Below, one piece after another: positions 50,619-59,511 of a stretch of DNA of 64,000 nt; the first letter of the stretch is position 1, and the number at the start of each line of letters is the position of its first letter. This stretch comes from Phycisphaerae bacterium. GTDB taxonomy: Bacteria > Planctomycetota > Phycisphaerae > UBA1845. The stretch spans positions 57,438-121,437 of the forward strand of contig JAJDDW010000061.1 in assembly GCA_029260115.1 (NCBI GenBank), read 5' to 3'. Both the position numbers and the translations under genes were made by a program. The notes below the pieces were generated by a model. The model made no database searches and was not told the origin of the DNA. It saw only the letters and a program-made list of their open reading frames with translations.

Positions 50619-52153
50619 GATCCACTTTCCTCTATATCGTTCTGATTCATTTCTTTAAGCTTGTTCACTTCAGCCGCAAATCTACCGCATGGCAGTCCAA
50701 TCATTCGTTCTAGTTTGGGCATCATCGTTGCTGCGCTGTGCGATGCCTCGACGTAACCACGGCGCGTTTCAAGAAAAAACCGCTGCGCCTCTAACACGGA
50801 AAGAAACGAAGCGCGTCCTGCGCTGAAAGCCTGATGGGATAGGTCGAGATTGCCTTGGGCCAGTGGTATCGATCGATCACGATACATGTGCATCAATTGC
50901 GACGCAGTCATCGCGCGATCGACAGCGCTACGCACTTCCTGAGTTATCGTGCGATCGATGGCATCCATCGTTTTGCGTGCCTGCTGAAGCGCGTACTGGG
51001 CCTTGGCAATCTGAGCCTGGTTTTGATCAAAGATGGGTAGCTCTATACCGAGGCTTGGGCCGAGGATGAATTCTTGACCCTTCTCGCTGCGCCGCTGTGA
51101 TCGAGGCTGAATACCCGGGACCGTAAGCCCGCCACCAGCGATAGAAGATCGCGCGGTATCAGCTAGCACATCGCGACCGCCCTGACGACTACGTTGCGAC
51201 CTTTCCATGGACAGCCCGAGTTCAACGGTAGGCCAAACGAGTTGATATTGCGTCTCTAACTGAGCTTCCGCTTCGGCGACACCGTGTTGCGCCGCTTGTC
51301 TATCAAGTCGCCAAACCTTGGCTAACGCGACCAGCGAATCAATGTCCTTAATTTCAGTGAAAACGCTCGGCAGTGGGTCCGTCAGTGCCAACGCATCTGC
51401 GTCGATTGTAAGCCCCAATAAGGTAGCCAATGCCCGACGCATATCAGACGTGGCCAATCGCACCCGTGCCACTTCTATTTCTGCGTCCAAAGCAATACCG
51501 CGAGATAAATTAGCATCTAACTCATTCGCAGCGCCCGCCTGTTGGCGCGTGAGCGCCAACTTAAGCAAATTATTAGCTATCGCAAGATTTTCTTGTGCAA
51601 TGCGTAGCTGCTCATCTCCACTAACAGCCGCAAAGTAAGCAGACTTTGTCTGAGCCGCGAGGTCAGATGCGGCGTTTGCCAAGTTCAAAATAGCCGCATC
51701 GAGAGAACTTTCAGCCGCCCGCTTACGCAAAGGAATTTGCCATATTTCTGCAATGTTCTGGGCGACGCTGGCTTCAATATTCGCTAAGCCACCACCATCA
51801 GGCAATCGAGCAGAGATACCTAAAAATGGATTAGAAAACAGCCCGGACTGAACAGCATCCGCGCGGGCCATACCAACATCCATAAACGACGCTTGAAGTT
51901 TCGGATTGTTCAGCAGGCATATATCAACGGCTTCGTCGACAGAAATTCCACCCACAAGCTTGTCGTCGACAAGTTCTGCAATAATGAATTCATCTTCAGG
52001 CTGATAGACTCGTTCGTGACCGGTAGCATCGCTGACGTGTTGACTAACACGCGCATAGTCGTGTTGCGGATTAACCGTGGCACAACCACCGATAGCCACA
52101 GCTACAATTAGCCCACCGGAACGTAAAATGGCGGAGCGGAGTTTTGTGTACAT
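50615..52153 (-). CDS. czcC: Outer-membrane efflux protein (CzcC/TolC-like)
   Basis: 512-residue lipid-anchored outer-membrane channel. Signal peptide and lipobox VAIGGC (Cys about residue 24), then two OEP repeats (about 75-270 and 300-490) made of long amphipathic helices, with TolC-family features such as LLNNPKLQASFMDVGMARAD and LDLSHQAFSAGRASFLSVLE. Together with CzcB and CzcA it would form a tripartite envelope-spanning pump. It is the first of the three structural genes and overlaps the small lipoprotein by four bases. Confidence 0.9.
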   Translation of the reverse strand: MYTKLRSAILRSGGLIVAVAIGGCATVNPQHDYARVSQHVSDATGHERVYQPEDEFIIAELVDDKLVGGISVDEAVDICLLNNPKLQASFMDVGMARADAVQSGLFSNPFLGISARLPDGGGLANIEASVAQNIAEIWQIPLRKRAAESSLDAAILNLANAASDLAAQTKSAYFAAVSGDEQLRIAQENLAIANNLLKLALTRQQAGAANELDANLSRGIALDAEIEVARVRLATSDMRRALATLLGLTIDADALALTDPLPSVFTEIKDIDSLVALAKVWRLDRQAAQHGVAEAEAQLETQYQLVWPTVELGLSMERSQRSRQGGRDVLADTARSSIAGGGLTVPGIQPRSQRRSEKGQEFILGPSLGIELPIFDQNQAQIAKAQYALQQARKTMDAIDRTITQEVRSAVDRAMTASQLMHMYRDRSIPLAQGNLDLSHQAFSAGRASFLSVLEAQRFFLETRRGYVEASHSAATMMPKLERMIGLPCGRFAAEVNKLKEMNQNDIEESGS

Positions 52154-52377
52154 AAATTCAATCCCTAAAAACCCGGTTTCAGCTATAGCAAGCTCTATTT
52201 TTTTGTGTAGCGATATAAATTCAATTTTTCCCGAAAGATCATGGCAACAATGCGATACACAATAACGTAGGACGTTATAAGAATACGCGCATCACCTAAA
52301 CGGCGCATGCTGAGTATGCTGCGAATATCGCGCAAGCGCGAAGCGTAGTCGCAGTCAGTATCAACCAGACTGAAGTA

Positions 52378-52752
52378 TCAGATGAGAAGAGGAAGTTGGC
52401 CAGGCGGGTAAGGCTCGTTGCAGCGGCGCGATGATTCAAGCCGACAGCCGTGAATCTTTAGAGCCGCAATGTGCTGATCATCGTATGGTGTCATCGTAGC
52501 CAACGCCCTAGGCAACGAAATTACCGCATCACTGCGGTCATGCCGCTCGGTGCGAAGGACCATGATATCGCAAGGGTCATCACAGCACCCGCACTCATGT
52601 CCGCAGCCGGTATCGTGGTCGCAATCTGAATCGCAATGGCTGTCGGTATCTGCGATGCACTCGCAGGCATGCGTAATTAGACCACCCACGCATAACTGCG
52701 GGACAGCCAATAGCGAGATCAGAACTACAGAAATTATTAACTTTTTGCCCAT
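52378..52752 (-). CDS. Exported Cys/His/Asp-rich protein
   Basis: 124-residue protein with a signal peptide (MGKKLIISVVLISLLAVPQL) and a mature N-terminal stretch very rich in Cys, His and Asp (HACECIADTDSHCDSDCDHD then TGCGHECGCCDDPCD), about residues 27-65. The remaining 60 residues have no recognised fold. Such clusters bind zinc, cadmium or copper, and the gene lies 224 bases upstream of the CzcCBA operon in the same orientation, so a periplasmic metal sink or sensor is likely. The frame is open to 52821; ATG at 52752 fits the signal peptide. Confidence 0.6.
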   Translation of the reverse strand: MGKKLIISVVLISLLAVPQLCVGGLITHACECIADTDSHCDSDCDHDTGCGHECGCCDDPCDIMVLRTERHDRSDAVISLPRALATMTPYDDQHIAALKIHGCRLESSRRCNEPYPPGQLPLLI

Positions 52753-53107
52753 CGTCTTGCAATTCTTTGCAATTTTACATCTAGCGTTACGAAGCACGCT
52801 TGTCTGCCAAAAATCGCCCAAAGTCTAAATACTCGGCGACAATCTGAAAGTATTCCGGCCAGCGATAAGTATAGCTTGCCACGTTCTAAGTCAAATTTAC
52901 CCAGTGTCAATCAAGTAACAGTTCCGCCAATGCCCGCGTCACCGCATCAGAGCCTGAGCGAGTTATCGGATTTCGTATAGCGATTATTGAGAAATCAAGC
53001 CGCTACACTCTCAATATCCCACTCGCCGCGAGCGATAAGGGTACCGATGCTGACCTTTGGTCGTCAAGAATTGATATAAGTGTTTATAAGATAATCGTTT
53101 ACGATAC
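52753..53107. other. Intergenic region, nothing recognised
   Basis: 355 bases between the Cys/His-rich gene and the tRNA 3-prime end. I see no ORF, repeat or terminator with support. Confidence 0.5.
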
Positions 53108-53191
53108 TGCCGGAGGAGGGACTTGAACCCTCACTGAGTTGCCCCAACGGGATTTTGAATCCCGCGCGTCTGCCAATTCCGCCACTCCGGC
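53108..53191 (-). tRNA. tRNA-Leu (CAA)
   Basis: 84-nt tRNA. Acceptor GCCGGAG pairs with CTCCGGC; the anticodon stem CGGGA/TCCCG encloses loop TTCAAAA, giving anticodon CAA. It has the long variable arm of tRNA-Leu and the T-arm GAGGG-TTCAAGT-CCCTC. The 3-prime CCA is not encoded. Confidence 0.95.
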
Positions 53192-53214
53192 TCAGTCGTA
53201 TACGTCTTCTATGC

Positions 53215-53487
53215 ATGGCTATACGTGACGGAGGATTTTTCAATAATCCCTGCTTATGCAAGAAATTCGACACGCATATTCCAGCCGCAAATCCTAACGC
53301 TGTAGGGCGACGACGTAAAGCGTGGCCCGAAGTTGGCGATGATATTCGATACCGAGGCGGACAGACCTATAAGATCGATTCCAGGACAGGCTGGATAAGA
53401 CATGATCGGTTCACACAGATGACCTCGACTTGCGTCAGCCTAGTGTTGCCGCCTCGAATGAACGTGCCCAACAATCCGATGCAATAA
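53215..53487 (+). CDS. Possible small protein, 90 residues
   Basis: An open frame from ATG 53215 encodes KAWPEVGDDIRYRGGQTYKI followed by DSRTGWIRHDRF, a stretch that looks protein-like (balanced charge, beta-hairpin pattern). There is no clear ribosome site, and the N-terminal 25 residues are unconvincing. It may be a remnant of a larger gene. No family recognised. Confidence 0.25.
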   Translation: MAIRDGGFFNNPCLCKKFDTHIPAANPNAVGRRRKAWPEVGDDIRYRGGQTYKIDSRTGWIRHDRFTQMTSTCVSLVLPPRMNVPNNPMQ

Positions 53488-53563
53488 TTTGGCTATAATG
53501 GAATGTTAGGAATGTGCTCAGGCCTACCTGGGGGATCGTTCTCGGTGGCCAGGATGACTCCAG

Positions 53564-53731
53564 ATGGATGACATGACCTCCGATAATACACGCCCATCCT
53601 TACTTACCCGTGTGCGTAATCCCGACGACCACAAAGCGTGGCGGGAGTTTGAATCTCGCTACGGCGATCTGATCACGCGGTATTGCCGAAGCGTTCGTTT
53701 GCAACATAGTGACGCCGAGGACGTTCGCTAG
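53564..53731 (+). pseudogene. Truncated ECF-type sigma factor
   Basis: A 55-residue frame, MDDMTSDNTRPSLLTRVRNP then DDHKAWREFESRYGDLITRY, CRSVRLQHSDAEDVR. This is the N-terminal region 2 of planctomycete extracytoplasmic-function sigma factors (T-R-P-S-L-L-x-R-V-R-x-x-x-D-x-x-A-W, then D-A-E-D-V-x-Q). The intact family continues with Q-x-V/L and about 110 more residues; here a TAG follows the Arg at once and the DNA switches to the tail of another gene (53733-53852). Deletion product, certainly non-functional. Confidence 0.75.
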
Positions 53732-53732
53732 T

Positions 53733-53852
53733 GAGGTTCCGGTCCCCGCGATAGGGGAATGGGGCTTAGCTGTACTCGTGTTGCTACTATTAACGGCAGG
53801 AACCGTCATGCTATTGCCGCATGCCAGAGAGGCCACGACAACGTCGAATTGA
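53733..53852 (+). pseudogene. C-terminal sorting-signal remnant
   Basis: The frame following the sigma-factor fragment encodes EVPVPAIGEWGLAVLVLLLL then TAGTVMLLPHARE. This is the C-terminal tail type V-P-x-x-G/S-E-W-G-x-x-x-x-x-L-L-L-L-T-A-G-T, a membrane/sorting signal at the end of secreted planctomycete proteins. The rest of the gene is missing, so a deletion has joined the first part of a sigma gene to the last 40 codons of a secreted protein. Confidence 0.65.
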
Positions 53853-53858
53853 ACAGGA

Positions 53859-54275
53859 CTAAAACAAGCCGTAAAAGAAGAGTCCGGCAAACAGCCATAC
53901 AACGCCAAGGACAAATAGTGCTGGGTATAGCGGCTCTTCGTTAATCTTTCGGTGGGCAAATATGACAAACGAAAGAACCGATATCGACATCCCCATACGG
54001 GAAAGTAGTTGCGCGGGACCAGCCTCAGACGCGCAGATGAGTACAATTCCTAAAATTATCGCAAGCGACCCGAGCATGCCCGCGAGCCACTCGGCGATTA
54101 TCGCTCTTTTGTCAGCGGCCTCCTGTCTCATTTGGTCTTTGTGTTTGGATTGAAGATTCTTGAGGTTGATCACATGGCCACACGCGCTACACTGCTGCTT
54201 CCGTTGTTCTTGTTCGGTAAGAGAGTGACCGCAGGATGGGCAATAGAGTTGTATGCGCGATCTACTACTGGGCAT
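53859..54275 (-). CDS. Zinc-ribbon membrane protein
   Basis: 138-residue protein. The N-terminus has a zinc ribbon (YCPSCGHSLTEQEQRKQQCS and ACGH; CxxC-x16-CxxC), then a charged helix (about 38-60), and three hydrophobic segments (about 62-82, 92-108, 114-138). Function unknown. It starts four bases after the kbl stop in the same orientation and is likely co-transcribed. The longer open frame (to 54389) overlaps kbl and is rejected. Confidence 0.55.
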   Translation of the reverse strand: MPSSRSRIQLYCPSCGHSLTEQEQRKQQCSACGHVINLKNLQSKHKDQMRQEAADKRAIIAEWLAGMLGSLAIILGIVLICASEAGPAQLLSRMGMSISVLSFVIFAHRKINEEPLYPALFVLGVVWLFAGLFFYGLF

Positions 54276-54279
54276 CGTG

Positions 54280-55521
54280 CTACTCGCCGTACACCGCAAT
54301 AATCTCTTCCCTCGTTTTTCCGAGTATGTTGTATTTTTGGCCAACTTTTGTGAAAGCTTCGATGGCTTTATCGACGTGCGAAAACTCATGGCCAGCTGAT
54401 AGCTGAACCCGAATGCGGGCTAGGCCCTTACCGACGACGGGATAGTAAAAGCCGATGACGTAAATGCCCTCGTCGAATAAGTCGCGGGCGATGTCCTGAG
54501 ATAGTTTCGCGTTATACAACATGATCGGGATGATCGGGTGATCGCCGGGTTTGATATCAAATCCAGCCTTGGTCATACCTTGGCGAAATCGCTGGGCATT
54601 GGCCTCAAGTTTATCGCGAAGCTCTGTGGTTTCGGACAATAAATCAATCACCGCGAGCGACGACTTCACGATCATAGGCGGCACGGAGTTACTAAACAGG
54701 TAAGGCCGAGATCGCTGCCGTAGTAAGTCGATAATTTCCTGCTTGCCTGAAGTGAATCCGCCAGACGCGCCGCCTAATGCTTTTCCCAGTGTCGAGGTGA
54801 TGACATCAACCCGGCCCATCGCACCGCAATGCTCAGCCGAGCCTCTTCCGGTCCTACCCATAAAGCCGGTGCAATGACAATCGTCTACCATCACCAGCGC
54901 GTCGTACTTGTCCGCAAGGTCGCAAATTTTATCGACCTGAGCCACGGTTCCGTCCATACTGAATGCGCCGTCGGTAGCGATCATGCGGTACCGCGCGCCA
55001 GCCGATTCCTTTAGCCGAGCTTCGAGGTCTGCCATGTCGTTGTTTTTGTAGATGTATCGTTTGGCTTTGCAGAGACGAATGCCGTCGATGATGGAGGCGT
55101 GGTTGAGTTGGTCGGTAATGATGGCGTCGTCAGCGCCGAGCAGCGGCTCGAAAAGCCCGCCGTTGGCGTCAAAGCAAGCCGCGTAGAGGATGGAATCTTC
55201 CGTGCCGAGAAACTCCGCGATGCGACGCTCCAATTGCCTATGAATATCCTGCGTACCACATATAAAACGAACGCTAGAGAGACCATAGCCATGGGTGTCG
55301 AGGGCGTCGTGGGCAGCTTGTACCACCTTGGGGTGCGACGATAGGCCTAGATAATTATTTGCACAGAAATTGACGACATCTTTGGCAGAAGAATTAGCCG
55401 GGTACACCACGCGAATATCTGCGGCTTGTGGCGAGGTAATCTCGCGCTCTTCTTTGTAAAGGCCCGCCTCGCGAATTGCACATAGCTCGCGCTGTAAATC
55501 ATTTTTCATTTGGCTGAACAT
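54280..55521 (-). CDS. kbl: 2-amino-3-ketobutyrate CoA ligase
   Basis: 413-residue PLP enzyme of the alpha-oxoamine synthase family, cleaving 2-amino-3-ketobutyrate with CoA to glycine and acetyl-CoA in threonine catabolism. Landmarks: [53 protein letters not shown], the PLP aspartate in [12 protein letters not shown] and the Schiff-base Lys in [15 protein letters not shown]. Length and motifs match Kbl rather than the longer synthases of heme or biotin pathways. GAAGGAG ten bases ahead of ATG 55521. No threonine dehydrogenase is adjacent. Confidence 0.93.
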   Translation of the reverse strand: MFSQMKNDLQRELCAIREAGLYKEEREITSPQAADIRVVYPANSSAKDVVNFCANNYLGLSSHPKVVQAAHDALDTHGYGLSSVRFICGTQDIHRQLERRIAEFLGTEDSILYAACFDANGGLFEPLLGADDAIITDQLNHASIIDGIRLCKAKRYIYKNNDMADLEARLKESAGARYRMIATDGAFSMDGTVAQVDKICDLADKYDALVMVDDCHCTGFMGRTGRGSAEHCGAMGRVDVITSTLGKALGGASGGFTSGKQEIIDLLRQRSRPYLFSNSVPPMIVKSSLAVIDLLSETTELRDKLEANAQRFRQGMTKAGFDIKPGDHPIIPIMLYNAKLSQDIARDLFDEGIYVIGFYYPVVGKGLARIRVQLSAGHEFSHVDKAIEAFTKVGQKYNILGKTREEIIAVYGE

Positions 55522-55882
55522 GCGTCTTAAACTCCTTCAAGGATTTCGTGCCTGGTCAACATCAGAGATAGGCACGCAACCATAACCTCGATATAGTATC
55601 TGCATATCCCAGGTCTTGGCTACTGTACTTGGGAAAAAGCACAGGCTCGCATGAATGAATGGAGGTCGTTAGAAAATGATTGCCGAATTGATAGCTGACA
55701 CGACGCATGATGAATGCGATGTATGGCGGAGTTTATGAATAATCTGCTCGGTCATGAAATTCTTTCTGATCATCTGTTTGGCCCCCTACAATCCTTGGAC
55801 CAGCCTAAAATAACAACTCTAGAACTGGATCGAAATCAGGGGGGGCAGGTCAAACTTAATGTTGGCAATATAATGAGTTGTC
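55522..55882. other. Intergenic region with possible upstream ORF
   Basis: 361 bases between divergent kbl and the rhomboid gene. A 58-codon frame (55714-55890) ends four bases into the rhomboid start with an ATGA-type overlap, but its composition and lack of a ribosome site make it uncertain. Nothing else seen. Confidence 0.35.
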
Positions 55883-56779
55883 ATGAATGATAATCCAACA
55901 ACTGTGGAAGAGGTCTTTTGTTCCAGTCGAAAGGACTGTTTGCACCGAGTCTTAGTGCTCGAATCCATTGGCATTCCTTATCAGATACGCAGAAATTTCG
56001 GTGAATTCATCATCGTCGTACCCACCTCTTTTGCCGCGAAGGCCCGCGCAGAGATTGAAACCTACTCATCTGAAAATCCGCAAGCACCTACCGACCAAAC
56101 AGCAGTTCTCGAACAAGGTAGCGGCTGGTTAGGCGTTATCGGGTATGTCATTGTTATGCTGATAATGTTTATGTTTCAGCATTACAGCATCCTCGGCGAG
56201 AATTGGCTTGATGCCGGTAAGACGAACGCAGGTCTAATCCATGACGGAGAATGGTGGCGAACTGTAACCGCTTTGACCTTACATCGTGATTCATTACATC
56301 TGGTTGCTAATATCGTGACGGGTAGTCTGATTGGATTGTTTGCCGGTCAACTACTGGGTGCTGGACTTGCGTGGTTTAGCATTCTGCTGGCTGGGGCTGC
56401 GGGCAATCTACTCAATGCATGGGTTCGCAATCCCGGTCACACTTCGATTGGCGCTTCGACTGCGGTCTTTGCAATTTTTGGTATGGTAGCAGCCTTTGTA
56501 TCAATTCGTCGTCGGCATCTACATTTGTCAAAATTTGCTCGATACGCACCAATCATCGGTGCGGCCATCTTATTGAGCTACCTTGGTACAAGCGGTGAGC
56601 GGACGGATGTATTCGCTCACGTCGCCGGGTTTCTTTCCGGGCTGTTGTTAGGCGCATTGTACGGCATGTTGGGTGACAAAATTATTCTTGGAATACGTAG
56701 TCAGCTACTATTCGGATTCGGAGCCGTCGGGTTTCTGGCGCTTTCGTGGCTGATAGCATTATCACGATACGCATCTTGA
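55883..56779 (+). CDS. Rhomboid-family intramembrane serine protease
   Basis: 298-residue protein. An N-terminal soluble part (about 1-75) resembles the DUF2007-type fold often fused to rhomboids in this group. Then six or seven membrane helices with the catalytic set: HLVANIVTGSLIG (His/Asn), the Ser in HTSIGASTAVFAIFG and the His in FAHVAGFLSGLLLGA. It should cleave membrane-spanning substrates, which are unknown. No clear ribosome site at ATG 55883, which overlaps a short possible upstream ORF. Confidence 0.88.
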   Translation: MNDNPTTVEEVFCSSRKDCLHRVLVLESIGIPYQIRRNFGEFIIVVPTSFAAKARAEIETYSSENPQAPTDQTAVLEQGSGWLGVIGYVIVMLIMFMFQHYSILGENWLDAGKTNAGLIHDGEWWRTVTALTLHRDSLHLVANIVTGSLIGLFAGQLLGAGLAWFSILLAGAAGNLLNAWVRNPGHTSIGASTAVFAIFGMVAAFVSIRRRHLHLSKFARYAPIIGAAILLSYLGTSGERTDVFAHVAGFLSGLLLGALYGMLGDKIILGIRSQLLFGFGAVGFLALSWLIALSRYAS

Positions 56780-56852
56780 TTGGTTTTCATATTTTTCGGG
56801 ATGATGCCGGAATTTGTTAGTAGTGTAATGGCATCAAAAAATGCTACCGGTA

Positions 56853-57557
56853 TTATAAACGATTCTCAGCCAACACTACTTTGAGCACATCTACAACTTC
56901 GGATAACGCATCTGTAGATGAAATGACAACAGAACACCATGGTCGGCTATTTCCCCAAAATCGCTGCACCCCATCGGAGAGGTGTTTCACCGTATTTTTC
57001 TTAATAAGCGTTAGTACGCGTTCTTCATGCAATGGGACTGTCAGATGAAGCTTTTTTTTACGAAATGTGAAATATGCTACGTTTCTACGGTCAATGATCG
57101 AAATGTAGTATTTTTGTGGATTAAACCTCAATGATGCGTCCATTTTGATCGCTTCTTCTTTAAGTTTGCGGTAAATTGTTTTCACCACCTCACTTACACC
57201 TTCCAAGTGATATTCCTCGGAGATAGCGACGTTATCTTCTTGATTCTCTACATCAGCTTCTTCAACAGTTGGTATGTCGATCCGTTCAAATTCGGGATGG
57301 CATGACAGTATCATCTCGCTACCGTTGACGAATTTTTTCAACGTCATCAGTTTGACCAGTTTTCCCCACGTGTCTGAGTACGTATCCATAATCTCTGGTA
57401 GCTCTTTTTTTTCTCCGTCGATCACAAGCAGAACATTTTGGCTATTCTCAATAGTGTCTTTGATGAACTTGTATAATTCACGGCTACCAAGATGCGCGTC
57501 GAACTCCGCACGCAAAGACTCGTCTGAATTCACTATCGAGTAGATTTTCTCTATCAA
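56853..57557 (-). pseudogene. DUF5655-type half of frameshifted nuclease
   Basis: 234-residue downstream part of one gene split from 57554-57877. It begins in frame with KNPSSQTNLIEKIYS and ends with a DUF5655-like domain (about 130-234: KYYISIIDRRNVAYFTFRKK, LTVPLHEERVLTLIK, RFWGNSRPWCSVVISSTDAL), as in family members of about 340 residues. The apparent TTG start at 57557 is likely an artefact: the preceding codons fuse to the upstream half if one T is added or two removed in the T8 run. Either a pseudogene, a sequencing slip, or genuine frameshifting. Confidence 0.7.
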
Positions 57558-57877
57558 ATTCGTTTGGCTGCTAGGATTCTTAAAAAAAAGGCAAAGAACT
57601 TGGTGATCTGTGGGAATATGTGCCTAAAAAAATCGTGCACAAACAGCTCGGCTTCAACAAGATAGAATTCGGCGTTGTCAGGATCAGTAAGGTCGAACAA
57701 AAATCCGTCCGGTATAGTCCCCCCGAGGGCTTTGGCTTCAATTTTTCGCTTAACATCTACGTAGACTGAAGCCTCTCCAAAGATGAGCTTACTGTGCTCA
57801 ACAAGCTCTAGCTCCAAATCCGCTTCTAAGCCAAAGGTTTGCTCAGTGAAACTTAAGTTCTTGTGGTAAAGAATCAT
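57554..57877 (-). pseudogene. PD-(D/E)xK-like half of frameshifted nuclease
   Basis: 107-residue upstream part. GGTIPDGFLFDLTDPDNAEF and YLVEAELFVHDFFRHIFPQI are the conserved PD...E core of this nuclease-like family; the sequence should continue TKFFAFFKNPSS, but a run of eight T (57574-57583 area) shifts the frame and it ends RILAAKRI. Adding one or removing two T restores the family sequence. AGGA is 11 bases upstream of ATG 57877. The full protein probably cuts or binds DNA, perhaps in host defence; no partner gene is identified. Confidence 0.7.
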
Positions 57878-57946
57878 CTTATTATTCTTCCTCTATATCA
57901 ATTTCATAAAACTGCAATCCGATCCACACGGAACGTCCCGATTCCT

Positions 57947-58012
57947 GTAACCGTTCACGACATTCTATTCGCCAACCGACGTCCGTGCGAATAGAATGTC
58001 GTGAACGGTTAC
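57947..58012. repeat. 66-base perfect long hairpin
   Basis: Two 25-base arms (57947-57971 and 57988-58012), exactly complementary, enclose a 16-base loop. It lies 70 bases upstream of the nuclease gene start and 177 bases past the coiled-coil gene stop. No T-run follows on either strand. Such long perfect arms are rare by chance and point to recent duplication or a mobile/structural function. Confidence 0.85.
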
Positions 58013-58188
58013 CATAATAGCTACCAATTATTGCGAGATACAGCAAACGCCTTAATCTCCAGCATACTTAATGAAATGTAAATTTGCATCAGAAGAAACA
58101 AATTATGGCAACGATGATAATAAAATGAGCTGCGTCACAAATCCTGCAATACACATGTCAATACTGAAAAAGCAGCGTCGTTGTTACG

Positions 58189-59130
58189 CTAAGCATTTTC
58201 TATAAATGATTGCAGTTCAACTACCAGCGTCTCGATTTGTTTGGAAATTTCTTTGAAATCTTCTTTCAATAGGCCGACCGTTTCCTGAACCGCGTCCAGG
58301 ATGGGGCCTTCCTGCTTAGCGTCCCAAACGATTTGGCTTGCGCCACGCGAGGATAAGTCTGCTGAGAAAGCGGCGATGATGCTGATCAATTGCATGATGT
58401 GTGCATCTCGCGAATGAGTGCTATTGTAACCCAGGTGCAGGATCGATTGGTGAAACTTTTCCAAGCCTTCAGTCGCACGACGAATCGCCGACTTTGCAGG
58501 GTTGCCTTGCAACGCGTGGTTTACCGCCGTGGCCACGAGTGCGCCACTGGCGTGCGTATTGATTCCTTTATTGCGTGCGCGACCTTTGGTTTTCATCAAG
58601 CTAAACAGTCTTTTGATGGCTTCCTCTCCACCCTGAATAGCGCTTTTAAAAATCTGACGATTTCCCTTTAATTCGTTGATTTGATTGGATAGGCTGTCGA
58701 TCTTTGCAGCGTGATCGCCCCCTGCTTGGGTGATGGCCATTTTTTTCTTATCAAATAGTTGTTCATATGTTTGATTGAGCTGCTCCATGTTTCCCAATTC
58801 TGATTCTGACTGATTCAATTGTTCTTCGAGTGTCGTTACTACGGCAGCACAGGAATCTAGTTCTTTCTTGGCACGCTCAATTTCTTCTATGCATGTAGTC
58901 AATTGTGATGCTTTTTGACCAGTGAGGGAGGCCATGATGGCACTAAAAGATAAGGATTGTAATTTATCAACATGAGCCTGACATTCATCAATACAAGCTT
59001 CTAGCGATTGCAGTTGGTACACCTTCCGAGCAAGCTCATCGCGCATCTGAGGTAGCTGGCGATGCACAAATAAACCATGATTCCGTTTTTCTTTAGCTTT
59101 GAGAAGTTGCGATGTAATTTCTTCTAGCAT
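58189..59130 (-). CDS. Coiled-coil protein, unknown function
   Basis: 313-residue cytoplasmic protein, mostly long helices with heptads (about 45-160: QLQSLEACIDECQAHVDKLQ, TTLEEQLNQSESELGNMEQL). A conserved-looking middle (RNKGINTHASGALVATAVNH) is glycine-containing, and the C-terminus is again helical. No named family recognised. The frame is open to a TTG at 59163, but ATG 59130 has AGGTG nine bases ahead. It stands next to the hairpin and broken nuclease in a region that shows integration scars. Confidence 0.55.
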   Translation of the reverse strand: MLEEITSQLLKAKEKRNHGLFVHRQLPQMRDELARKVYQLQSLEACIDECQAHVDKLQSLSFSAIMASLTGQKASQLTTCIEEIERAKKELDSCAAVVTTLEEQLNQSESELGNMEQLNQTYEQLFDKKKMAITQAGGDHAAKIDSLSNQINELKGNRQIFKSAIQGGEEAIKRLFSLMKTKGRARNKGINTHASGALVATAVNHALQGNPAKSAIRRATEGLEKFHQSILHLGYNSTHSRDAHIMQLISIIAAFSADLSSRGASQIVWDAKQEGPILDAVQETVGLLKEDFKEISKQIETLVVELQSFIENA

Positions 59131-59387
59131 TGTTGTAGCACCTGTAAGACCGATTCCTAACAATGATTCGGCTGGATAACCAGAGAACTTCCATAATAGA
59201 CAAAGAATGTGAATGTCACCCTGTAACTGAAGGATTACCGGATCTCAGAATTGATCTATCGGACGTTGCTATTGCCAGTCTCTAGCTACATCTACATGGA
59301 TTGTCACCTGTAGATATTTCGAATGCGGATGGTTGGCATGCCGCATGAATATCGAGTTTTGATCTGAATCAGTTATTGCGAAGATAT

Positions 59388-59429
59388 TGGGCAGGGGCGG
59401 ACTTGAACCGCCGACACACGGAATTTCAG
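59388..59429 (-). other. tRNA 3-prime fragment (attachment-site-like)
   Basis: The minus strand carries CTGAAATTCCGTGTGTCGGC then GGTTCAAGTCCGCC and CCTGCCCA: anticodon-loop end, variable loop, T-arm GGCGG-TTCAAGT-CCGCC and the 3-prime acceptor of a tRNA, most like tRNA-Phe (GAA). The 5-prime half is absent. A partial tRNA next to a (decayed) integrase gene is the usual footprint of an integrated element. Confidence 0.7.
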
Positions 59430-59511
59430 ACTTTTGGTATGCAAGTTTAGGTTATTCTGCAAGTGGAATTTAGAGTCATTTGACATCTAACATGTACCCA
59501 AAGTCGTACAA

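Noticed and set aside
53064..53273. 69-residue minus-strand frame across the tRNA
   Set aside because: The frame translates the tRNA-Leu gene; not a protein gene.
53600..54046. 148-residue minus-strand frame
   Set aside because: Opposite to the sigma-factor fragment, the sorting-signal remnant and part of the zinc-ribbon gene; those have better support.
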